Source: UKL13-2 sp043744255
GTDB taxonomy: Bacteria; Pseudomonadota; Gammaproteobacteria; Burkholderiales; Usitatibacteraceae
NCBI GenBank assembly: GCA_043744255.1
Contig: JAYTVA010000041.1
Location: 23,624-87,623, forward strand
DNA length: 64,000 nucleotides
Direction: 5' to 3'
Shown: piece after piece, positions 39,282-47,080 of the stretch
Layout of the letters: every line of letters starts with the position of its first letter
Numbering within the stretch: position 1 is the first letter of the stretch
Notes under the pieces: model-generated
Database searches by the model: none
Told to the model about the DNA's origin: nothing
What the model saw: only the letters and a program-made list of their open reading frames with translations
Position numbers and translations under genes: made by a program

Positions 39282-42200
39282 ATGAGCGACAGCCCAACAA
39301 TTCCGGCAGAAGAAAACTCGCCTGCCAAAGCTGGCACTTTGGATGCATTTTTCGCTGCGCAGGGCGGAGCGCTGCCAACCGAAGATGTGCTGCACGTCAT
39401 GCTTCCGCTCATGCGTTCGGTCACCGCCTTGCATGAAAGGGGCAAGGTAGCTGCACTTGGGCTGTTTGACGTTTCGGAAACGGCTGACGGTGCGTTCGCA
39501 GTGGTGCGCGGCGACGGACAATCACCAAAATCCAATCAGCCTGCGCTTCAACGCGTGCAACCTCAGTCCAACTCCGGTCTCAAGATTGTTGGCGAATACC
39601 GCGTTACCAATGATGAGGGAGAGGGGACCAAGGTCGAAGACCTACGGACAGAGGCCGATGAGGATCTGCATATAAGCAAACCGGTTTATCTGACTGATTT
39701 ACGCTCGTGGGAACATGAACTTGGTCACCACGATGAGATCACCGATGTATTTCAAATCGGCATGATCATGGCATGCGTAGCGTGCGGACTTAATCCTCGC
39801 GAGGCTGATGACGTTGAGCGGTTTTCGTTCAATCGCGCGAATCTCTTTGCCATTCAGCCGCGACTGCACCCAGTCTTGGCCTCTATTATCCTTGAGACCA
39901 CTGCCCTCAACCGGCATGAGCGCGCCACTGACCTTGCAGCACTTGCCAAGCGTCTGGAAACCTATCGTGATCAACCTATCGGGCTAGAAGTTGAGCGCGT
40001 ACTAGCCGGGGCGAGCGGAGTTCCGGGGCGGCGCTCGGCTGTGCTGGCGCATTTGCGAGATCGCTTGTTCGATCTATCTAGGCGCAACCGGCTGATTCAT
40101 TTCAAGCCAACCCAATCCAGCATCAATTTGACCGAGGCCAGCGTTCCCATAGTCCTGCGGCTGGAGTCGGTGCGATCCGATCAGCTTTGCACTTGGGGTG
40201 GGCGGTTTGTTGCAGATGTCCTTTCCGGTCATTCGGTCCCCCTGACCAAATGGCTGAGGTTTGAAGACCAACCCCATTTGCCGTCTGCCTTTGATCGCAT
40301 CATTCAGGAAACCCGCCGCGACCGTGCGGAGTATGGCTTTAGCCATTTGCGCCTCGTGATTGGCTTTTTACGCTGGCACAATCTTAAGGAGGCGCCCGAC
40401 GAACGCATAGTCTCGCCCCTTCTGTGGCTGCCGGTCGAAGTCACAAAAGCTAAGGGTGTTCGCGATCAATATACGCTGAAGTCTCCCGAGGCTATCGCGG
40501 AGTTCAACCCCGCACTCCGGCACATGCTGCGCCAGCTTTACGACATCAAACTGCCCGAAACCGTTGACCTGACGACTGTCAGCCTGACGGAGTTGCATGC
40601 CGATTTGTTGCAGCAAATTCACAAGACGGAGCCCGGTGTTCGCCTCGAACTTCAGCATAAACCCCAAATCCGACTGATATTTCAAAAGGCGATTCAACGG
40701 ATCAAGCAGTTTACGAGGCGGCGCGGGCTGCAAAAGGAGAAGGTGAAAGCGAGTACGGATTTCAGCTATGCACGAGATGACTATCGTCCGCTTGGCTTCG
40801 CGCTGTTCGAGAAATTCGTGAAGCCATCGCCCTTGCCACAAAGGCTGGCAGCAGGTGGTTCCTTGAAGCCGCGCCTTGAATTCATGGTCGCCGAGACAGA
40901 GGCGCTGACGTTCGAGCAGGTTGTGGATGAAGGACATCGCTTTTCCTGGGAGATTGACCTTACCCAGGTGACGCTTGCCAATTTCAACTACAAGAAGATG
41001 TCGCTGGTTCGTGATTTTGCCGAATTGATCGACCGCCCCGAGAGCCAGCCCGCCTTCGATCAGGTGTTCTCGATTGAACCTCGCGCCTTTGTTCAGGATA
41101 CGCCGCCGCCGATTCCGGCAAACGAGCAATGGAATGTCGTTGCGGCCGATGCGACGCAGGACGCTGCTGTCGCCCTTTCCCGCACAGGGCGAAGCTTCAT
41201 CATTCAAGGTCCGCCCGGAACTGGGAAGTCGCAGACGATCACAAATTTGATCGCTGACTATGCTGCGCGCGGCAAGCGGGTTCTCTTTGTTTGTGAAAAA
41301 CGGGCAGCGCTGGACGTAGTGTTTCACAGGCTCGGCCAAGCCGGCCTCGACGGGCTCTCGTGCATCATTCACGACTCCCAGGAAGACAAAAAGGGCTTCA
41401 TTCACGATTTGAAAGCACAATATGGTAAATGGGGCAAAGGCGATGACCGGCTGTCCCACTTTCAATCAGTCCGCAACAAAACGGTGTCTGCTCTTGAGCA
41501 GCATCTCGGCAGCGTTGCAGCCTATGACAAGGCGGTCGGGCCAAAGGACTCAGCAAGCCTGCGCAGCATTGTCCGCCGAGCCGCTGCGCTGCCTATTCCA
41601 GAAAGTCGTTTCGGTCCAAGCATCAGAGAGCGCCTGCCGAACCTGGACATCTGGGATTCGAATCGTCCAGTCGCGGAGCGCGCCGTTCGCACTGCCAAGG
41701 ATAGTCTTGGGCTGGACAGTCTGGCGAGCCATCCTTTCGCCCTTTTGAGCAACCAGGTTGTCAGCAGCGAGCGCCCGGTCGCGCGCGTGGAATCGACGAT
41801 TGATAGCGCAGAGCGATTGCTGGAGCGCCTTGATGGATGGCTGAACGGCGGGAGTTCGTGTATTACGCCATCGACGCCAATTGCCGTTGCACGGGAAACC
41901 GTCGAGATCGCCGGACAGTTGCGCGAAACTGCCCTAGGCGGAGCACTTTCACTGCTGGATGCCTCCTCCGCGGCGTCAGGGGAGTTAAGCCAGAACCTCG
42001 CGAAGGTTGATCGCCTCCAAATGGAACTGTCTACCCTGGAGGAGGCTGCCAGCAATTGGACTGACCGGTTGACGCCTGATGATACAGCTGTGGCGCTGGA
42101 ACAATCGCTGCGGCAAGAGGGATCATTCTTCAGATTTCTCAGCGGCAAGTGGCGCTCGCTCAAGAACACGGTTCATCAACGCTATGATTTCGGCGCCCAT

Positions 42201-44813
42201 GCTGTTGCTCCAACCATCACGAGCGTGCTTGAAAAGCTCCAAGCGGTTTTTGCCGCCGAAGCTGCACTCGGTGACGAACGGAAACGGATCAGTCGCGATC
42301 TTGTTACCCCCGACCTCACCGCTTTTCTTGAGCTGCGCGACCGCCTTTTGGGTCACGAGGCGCTCACTCTGGTATCGACAAAAATGATCGAAGCGGCGAA
42401 GGCGAGCGCACAGCCGTTGACCACAATAGCGAAAGAAGCCGACCAAGGCGCCACTATTGTCCGGCTAATAGATGCTGTGTCCGAGTGCATCGATGGCACG
42501 ACGCAATTGAGCTTTGACCAGCTCGCCGAAGTTTTGCGCGACATGCGTGAGGGTCTGGAAGACCTGCCTGAAATTTTGCCGATCCTCGCTGACATTCGCG
42601 CGGCTGATCCCAATTTTTCCTTTGCCCTGCGCAGCATTCCTCTGCCGCTTCACGCGCTGGAAGCACTGGTGGTCGATGAAGCCATCTCGCGACTGGAGCG
42701 TGCAAATCCGGAAATCTGTCGCTTTGACATTGAGCGGATGACTACTGTCACGCGCCGGGCAGCGAAAGCACGCGAGCTGTTGCTGGGTGAAAATGCCAAC
42801 GCAATCTGCGCGACGCTCCACAGGAATTTCCGCGATCATGTGAAGTCATCCGAGATGTCGGTAACAATGCTCGACAGCGAGGGCAAGCGTTTCAAGAAGC
42901 GCTATGCAACCGGTCGGCGTGAGCTAGAGCACGAATTTGGCAAGTCAATGCGCTATCGCTCAATTCGCGATATGGCCAGTGGCGACACCGGGCTAGTCGT
43001 CAATGATCTAAAACCAATCTGGCTGATGAGCCCACTTTCGGTTTCGGATACGCTTCCCTTGGAGCCGAACCTCTTCGATGTAGTTATTTTTGACGAGGCC
43101 AGCCAGATTCCTACCGAGGAAGCGATCCCAGCACTTTGCCGTTCCAATCAGGTGATCATCGTTGGCGATGAAATGCAGCTTCCGCCGACCAGCTTCTTTT
43201 CGACCACGCTCGACGAAGATGACATGCAGATTGAGGCTGAGGAGGACGGCGAGACGATTGCCATCATCCTTGATGCTGATAGTCTGCTCAACCAATCCGC
43301 CCGAAACCTTCCCGCAACACTCTTGGCCTGGCACTATCGCAGCAGGTTTGAATCGCTGATCAGCTTTTCAAACGCGGCCTTTTACAACGGTCAACTCGTC
43401 ACAATTCCTGATCAGTCGCTGCGCGCAACAGAATCGGCCAGTGATCCTGTCAAATCAGACGACGCAAGTGCATGGAAGTCTGGCGTTGATCGCTTGCTCC
43501 ACTATCCGATCACGACGCACCGGGTAGCCGATGGCCTTTATGAGAAGCGGACTAACCCGCCCGAAGCCTGTTACATTGCAAGATTGGTTCGTGAGATATT
43601 GCTCCGTGAGACGGGTCACAGCATTGGCATTGCTGCCTTTTCCGAAGCCCAACAGAGCGAGATTGAGAAGGCGCTGGATCGTTTAGGTGCCGAGGATTCA
43701 ACGTTTTCGGCTGCGCTTGAGCGTGAATATGTTCGCGAAGATGACGGTCAGTTCAACGGCCTGTTCGTCAAAAACCTTGAAAATGTGCAAGGCGATGAGC
43801 GCGATATCATCTTGATGAGTGTGTGCTACGCGCCTGGCAAAGATGGCCGGATGGTTATGAATTTTGGTCCGATCAATCAACGCGGCGGCGAAAAGCGCCT
43901 CAATGTCATCTTTAGCCGCGCTCGGCGACATATGGCGATCATTTCGACGATTGCGCCTGAGGCGATCACCAACATCCATAATGACGGTGCGCGAGCCCTC
44001 CGCGGTTTCCTCTCCTTTGCTGAGGCGCAATCGAACGGAGCGCTGGATCATGCTCAGGCCGTGCTTTCTGCGCTTAATCCTGACTCCGCAAAGACATTCG
44101 GAGCGGACGCTCCGGCTGATCCGGTCCGGTCGGCTATTGCCGATGCGCTGCGACAACGTGGCCACAATGTCCACGAGCATGTGGGCGGCGCCAGCTTCCG
44201 TTGCGATCTCGCCATCGTCAATGCCGCTGGCGATGGTTATAGCCTTGGAATATTGTTGGACCGGGATAGCTGCGATGCCATCAGTGTTGAAGAGCGCTTC
44301 CTGTTCCGCCCTTCCATCCTTCGGGCATTTGGCTGGCGGGTAATTTATATCCCGGTCGCCGCTTGGCTCCGCGCCCGCGATCCGACAGTTGAACGTATCG
44401 TCGCTGAGATTGACAATAATAGCTGGGATAAGGTTGATAGCGACCCGTTTGCAGGCGCCCTCTTGCCCTCTGAGGTTGGGGCTGGGAAGCCAGTTGAGTC
44501 CCTACACCCAATTTCAGCACTGAACGCTGTCTCGCCGGTTATCGAAACTGAAGATACCGTCGCGCCATCATCCTCAAACGAAGCTGACCAAGGCCATGTT
44601 CCCAAATTGACTGAATTCCGATTCGTTCAAGGAACCTCAAACAAATACTGGAAAGTGGGGGTTAATGGCCGTGATCTGATCGTTGAATTTGGTCACGCGG
44701 GCACCAAGGGTCAGCGCGTGATCAAGACGTTTGAGGACGAAGTGCGCGCAAAGCGCGAAGCAAACAAGTTGACGCTCGAAAAGATCCGCAAGGGCTATGA
44801 GGAGTTTGGTTAA
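39282..44813 (+). CDS. 1843-residue DUF4011 / superfamily 1 helicase / nuclease-like / WGR protein, cassette gene 2
   Basis: Domains in order are as follows. Residues ~30-235 show faint protein-kinase pattern (D-V-F-Q-I-G-M-I-M-A-C-V-A-C-G) without clear catalytic residues. DUF4011 starts at ~250 (H-L-R-D-R-L-F-D-L-S-R-R-N-R-L). A UPF1-like SF1 helicase has Walker A G-P-P-G-T-G-K-S from 643, D-E-A-S-Q at 1271, G-D-E-M-Q-L-P-P from 1295, V-Q-G-D-E-R-D at ~1502 and S-R-A-R-R-H. A restriction-endonuclease-like domain (MTES_1575/Vsr type) spans ~1615-1705, and a WGR domain ~1775-1843 ends the protein. DUF4011-helicase-nuclease proteins are known from anti-phage defence. Between, ~780-1200 is helical and probably a coiled-coil insertion. 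Confidence 0.85.
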   Translation: MSDSPTIPAEENSPAKAGTLDAFFAAQGGALPTEDVLHVMLPLMRSVTALHERGKVAALGLFDVSETADGAFAVVRGDGQSPKSNQPALQRVQPQSNSGLKIVGEYRVTNDEGEGTKVEDLRTEADEDLHISKPVYLTDLRSWEHELGHHDEITDVFQIGMIMACVACGLNPREADDVERFSFNRANLFAIQPRLHPVLASIILETTALNRHERATDLAALAKRLETYRDQPIGLEVERVLAGASGVPGRRSAVLAHLRDRLFDLSRRNRLIHFKPTQSSINLTEASVPIVLRLESVRSDQLCTWGGRFVADVLSGHSVPLTKWLRFEDQPHLPSAFDRIIQETRRDRAEYGFSHLRLVIGFLRWHNLKEAPDERIVSPLLWLPVEVTKAKGVRDQYTLKSPEAIAEFNPALRHMLRQLYDIKLPETVDLTTVSLTELHADLLQQIHKTEPGVRLELQHKPQIRLIFQKAIQRIKQFTRRRGLQKEKVKASTDFSYARDDYRPLGFALFEKFVKPSPLPQRLAAGGSLKPRLEFMVAETEALTFEQVVDEGHRFSWEIDLTQVTLANFNYKKMSLVRDFAELIDRPESQPAFDQVFSIEPRAFVQDTPPPIPANEQWNVVAADATQDAAVALSRTGRSFIIQGPPGTGKSQTITNLIADYAARGKRVLFVCEKRAALDVVFHRLGQAGLDGLSCIIHDSQEDKKGFIHDLKAQYGKWGKGDDRLSHFQSVRNKTVSALEQHLGSVAAYDKAVGPKDSASLRSIVRRAAALPIPESRFGPSIRERLPNLDIWDSNRPVAERAVRTAKDSLGLDSLASHPFALLSNQVVSSERPVARVESTIDSAERLLERLDGWLNGGSSCITPSTPIAVARETVEIAGQLRETALGGALSLLDASSAASGELSQNLAKVDRLQMELSTLEEAASNWTDRLTPDDTAVALEQSLRQEGSFFRFLSGKWRSLKNTVHQRYDFGAHAVAPTITSVLEKLQAVFAAEAALGDERKRISRDLVTPDLTAFLELRDRLLGHEALTLVSTKMIEAAKASAQPLTTIAKEADQGATIVRLIDAVSECIDGTTQLSFDQLAEVLRDMREGLEDLPEILPILADIRAADPNFSFALRSIPLPLHALEALVVDEAISRLERANPEICRFDIERMTTVTRRAAKARELLLGENANAICATLHRNFRDHVKSSEMSVTMLDSEGKRFKKRYATGRRELEHEFGKSMRYRSIRDMASGDTGLVVNDLKPIWLMSPLSVSDTLPLEPNLFDVVIFDEASQIPTEEAIPALCRSNQVIIVGDEMQLPPTSFFSTTLDEDDMQIEAEEDGETIAIILDADSLLNQSARNLPATLLAWHYRSRFESLISFSNAAFYNGQLVTIPDQSLRATESASDPVKSDDASAWKSGVDRLLHYPITTHRVADGLYEKRTNPPEACYIARLVREILLRETGHSIGIAAFSEAQQSEIEKALDRLGAEDSTFSAALEREYVREDDGQFNGLFVKNLENVQGDERDIILMSVCYAPGKDGRMVMNFGPINQRGGEKRLNVIFSRARRHMAIISTIAPEAITNIHNDGARALRGFLSFAEAQSNGALDHAQAVLSALNPDSAKTFGADAPADPVRSAIADALRQRGHNVHEHVGGASFRCDLAIVNAAGDGYSLGILLDRDSCDAISVEERFLFRPSILRAFGWRVIYIPVAAWLRARDPTVERIVAEIDNNSWDKVDSDPFAGALLPSEVGAGKPVESLHPISALNAVSPVIETEDTVAPSSSNEADQGHVPKLTEFRFVQGTSNKYWKVGVNGRDLIVEFGHAGTKGQRVIKTFEDEVRAKREANKLTLEKIRKGYEEFG

Positions 44814-44886
44814 GAAGTTTCTCCCAATTTTTGCACCACTTATGCACCAACCCCATTTGTGCACCATTTGCAGCAACGCTAACGCA

Positions 44887-45027
44887 CACGCTCTGTTGTG
44901 GCCCGTCGCATCAATTTGGGAAGTCGCTATCAAGGCGGGACTGGGCAACCTTAAGAGTGGTGCGGCTCCGCTCGCGGATGCCACTGATAGAGCCGGATTC
45001 ATTGCGCCGCCGTTGGTCGCTCGCTGA
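44887..45027 (+). pseudogene. Decayed VapC (PIN-domain) toxin fragment
   Basis: In one frame the sequence encodes H-A-L-L-W-P-V-A-S-I-W-E-V-A-I-K-A-G-L-G-N-L, then A-P-L-A-D-A-T-D-R-A-G-F. The second part matches the middle of VapC toxins (S-A-A-S-x-W-E-I-A-I-K-x-x-L-G-K-L), and H-A-L-L-W matches their N-terminus, so an internal deletion seems to have joined them. No VapB antitoxin and no C-terminal acidic residues remain. Confidence 0.6.
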
Positions 45028-45256
45028 GCGGCCACACCGCTGCACCGCCGCAAATCAACAACAACCAATAAATGCTGCAACGCAGCAATCACCACCAAGC
45101 CCACCCAAAATCGACGCATCCGCGCGCCAACCTCCTAAATCACTTTAACTACAACCCCTATCTCGTTAATTACCAACAAAGTTTTCCACAGCCATTTCCG
45201 CCGTTCTAAACGCACGTAAGTATCTGACGCATAACCAAAAAATCGCAAAAACATGC
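45028..45256. other. Non-coding stretch before the mraZ promoter
   Basis: No gene is recognised. A single TTTTCCACA near 45183 resembles a DnaA box but stands alone. Confidence 0.4.
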
Positions 45257-45308
45257 TTGACCCTTGTCGGTGAATTGCCTATAGTGTGCACAAGTGGGCG
45301 AAAGTGGG
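45257..45308 (+). promoter_or_regulatory. dcw promoter with MraZ boxes
   Basis: TTGACC (45257-45262), a 17-base spacer and TATAGT (45280-45285) make a strong sigma-70 promoter. Directly downstream AAGTGGG occurs twice, at 45292-45298 and 45302-45308, giving GTGGG-N5-GTGGG with a 10-base period. This is the operator pattern of MraZ, so MraZ probably represses its own operon here. Confidence 0.88.
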
Positions 45309-45374
45309 AATTTTAGAAATTTCCCTTCATTTCGCGGCATTTTTCTGACTGAACACACGGGGATTTCGTCGAGC

Positions 45375-45821
45375 ATGGCTTTTCAGGGCGCTTCGCAGAT
45401 CAATCTGGACGTCAAGAGTCGCCTTGCCGTGCCGGTGAAGCATCGCGAACCGCTGGCGGCTTCGAGCGGTGGTCGGCTCGTGCTGACGGCGCATCCCGAC
45501 GGCGCGTTGCTGCTCTATCCGCTAGCAGCGTGGGAGCCGGTGATGGAGCGCGTGAAGGCGTTCCCCAGTCTGGATCGCACCGCTGCCCTCTGGAAGCGCT
45601 TGCTGATCGGCTTTGCTGATGAAGTGACGCTCGATGGTGCCGGCCGCATCTTGATTTCGCCTGAGCTGCGCGCCTATGCCGGTATCGACAAGCAGGTGAT
45701 GATGGCCGGCCAGGTCACGCACTTTGAATTGTGGAATCTGAACGCTTGGAACGCGCAACTCAAAGCGCTCCACGATCGTCCGGCGGGTGTTCCGCCCGGT
45801 ACGGAAAATTTCTCGCTCTGA
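45375..45821 (+). CDS. mraZ: Transcriptional regulator MraZ
   Basis: MraZ is an AbrB-like ring-forming regulator of the dcw cluster. The 148-residue protein has two SpoVT/AbrB-type repeats, with the conserved D-x-K-x-R motif as L-D-V-K-S-R near 11-16 and its counterpart L-D-G-A-G-R-I near 87-93. ATG at 45375 is chosen because it gives the standard N-terminus. Its boxes lie at the promoter about 70 bases upstream. Confidence 0.95.
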   Translation: MAFQGASQINLDVKSRLAVPVKHREPLAASSGGRLVLTAHPDGALLLYPLAAWEPVMERVKAFPSLDRTAALWKRLLIGFADEVTLDGAGRILISPELRAYAGIDKQVMMAGQVTHFELWNLNAWNAQLKALHDRPAGVPPGTENFSL

Positions 45822-46775
45822 TTGGCGGATGTGAATGAGCCCACCTCGCCCCCAGCGCACATCACCGTCCTGCTTGGCGAGGCGGTCGATGCGCTGGCCA
45901 TCCAACCCGACGGCGTGTACGTCGATTGCACCTACGGGCGTGGCGGGCATAGCCGCGAAATTCTCAACCGCTTGGGAGCCAACGGAAAACTAATTGCGAT
46001 TGATCGCGATGTGGCGGCACATACAGCCAACGCAATTGAAGACCAACGATTCAAGTTAGTCCACGCCGCGATGAGTGACATCGCCAACGTGTTGAAGCAA
46101 CAAGGGATTGAAAAAGTAGACGGAGTGTTGGCAGATTTGGGGGTGTCGTCACCGCAGTTGGACGATGCCGAACGTGGTTTTAGTTTTCGTTTTGATGCGC
46201 CGCTGGATATGCGCATGGATCAAACGCAGGGCGAGACGGTGGCCGATTGGCTGGCTCGCGCCGACGAACGCGACATTGGAGAGGTTATCTGGCGCTATGG
46301 TGAAGAACGGTTTGCTCGGCAGGTTGCAAGAACGATTGTTGCGGCAAGGGTCAACGGACGTATTCGGACGACGCGCGAGCTTGCCGAACTCGTGGCTAAG
46401 ACCGTCTACACGCGCGAGCCGGGGCAACACCCCGCAACCCGGACGTTTCAAGCTCTTCGGATTTTCATCAATCAAGAGCTTGAAGAAATAGAAGAAGTTT
46501 TGCCGCAGGCTGTGAAATGCCTGCGCACAGGAGGTCGGTTGGTGGTGATTAGTTTTCATTCGCTGGAAGATCGCATTGTGAAGCGCTTCATGCAAGCGGC
46601 TTCCAAGGCTGATCGACTGCCCTCGAATTTCCCGATTCGTGCGAATGAAATTGACGAAGCGACGCTGAAACTCATGAGCCGCGCAATCAAACCCAGTGAC
46701 GCCGAGATCAGCAAAAACCCACGCTCACGTAGCGCGGTCATGCGCATCGCCGAGCGTACCGAGGTTCTGGCATGA
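45822..46775 (+). CDS. rsmH: 16S rRNA m4C1402 methyltransferase
   Basis: RsmH (MraW) methylates N4 of C1402 in 16S rRNA. The 317-residue protein has H-I-T-V-L-L-G-E-A-V-D-A-L near 13-25, the SAM loop D-C-T-Y-G-R-G-G-H-S near 35-44 and L-A-D-L-G-V-S-S-P-Q-L-D near 101-112. The start is TTG at 45822, immediately after the mraZ stop; GTG at 45831 is an alternative. It overlaps ftsL by 4 bases. Confidence 0.95.
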   Translation: MADVNEPTSPPAHITVLLGEAVDALAIQPDGVYVDCTYGRGGHSREILNRLGANGKLIAIDRDVAAHTANAIEDQRFKLVHAAMSDIANVLKQQGIEKVDGVLADLGVSSPQLDDAERGFSFRFDAPLDMRMDQTQGETVADWLARADERDIGEVIWRYGEERFARQVARTIVAARVNGRIRTTRELAELVAKTVYTREPGQHPATRTFQALRIFINQELEEIEEVLPQAVKCLRTGGRLVVISFHSLEDRIVKRFMQAASKADRLPSNFPIRANEIDEATLKLMSRAIKPSDAEISKNPRSRSAVMRIAERTEVLA

Positions 46776-47080
46776 CGCGCCTTAATCTCATTTTGTTGCT
46801 GGCCTTAATCGGCTGCGCGCTGTCGGTGGTGACCTCGCAACACAAGACCCGCAAGCTGTTTATGGAGCTGCAAACCACGCAGGATGGCGAACGCAAACTC
46901 GACCAAGAGTGGCGCGAATTGCAGATCGAAAGCCAAACGCACGGACGCGGCAAATTGATCGAACAAAAAGCCTCGCGCGAACTCGGCATGGTGCAGCCCG
47001 ACCCAAAAAAATCGGTGATCGTGGTGCTGGGCATTGATGGTCGCCCGGCCACGACCACCGCTGTGGAGGCACGCAAATGA
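46772..47080 (+). CDS. ftsL: Cell division protein FtsL
   Basis: FtsL is a small bitopic divisome protein that works with FtsB and FtsQ and activates FtsWI. The 102-residue protein has an N-terminal membrane helix (about 4-21) and a helical periplasmic part with K-L-D-Q-E-W-R-E-L-Q-I-E, a likely coiled coil. It overlaps rsmH and ftsI by 4 bases each. Confidence 0.9.
   Translation: MTRLNLILLLALIGCALSVVTSQHKTRKLFMELQTTQDGERKLDQEWRELQIESQTHGRGKLIEQKASRELGMVQPDPKKSVIVVLGIDGRPATTTAVEARK

Noticed and set aside
40368..41465. A 365-codon open frame antisense to the helicase gene
   Set aside because: It is embedded in the DUF4011/helicase coding region, whose motifs are intact, and shows no family resemblance.
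45183..45191. DnaA-box-like TTTTCCACA upstream of mraZ
   Set aside because: It is a single imperfect box without neighbours, an A+T-rich unwinding region or dnaA/dnaN genes, so it does not indicate a replication origin.
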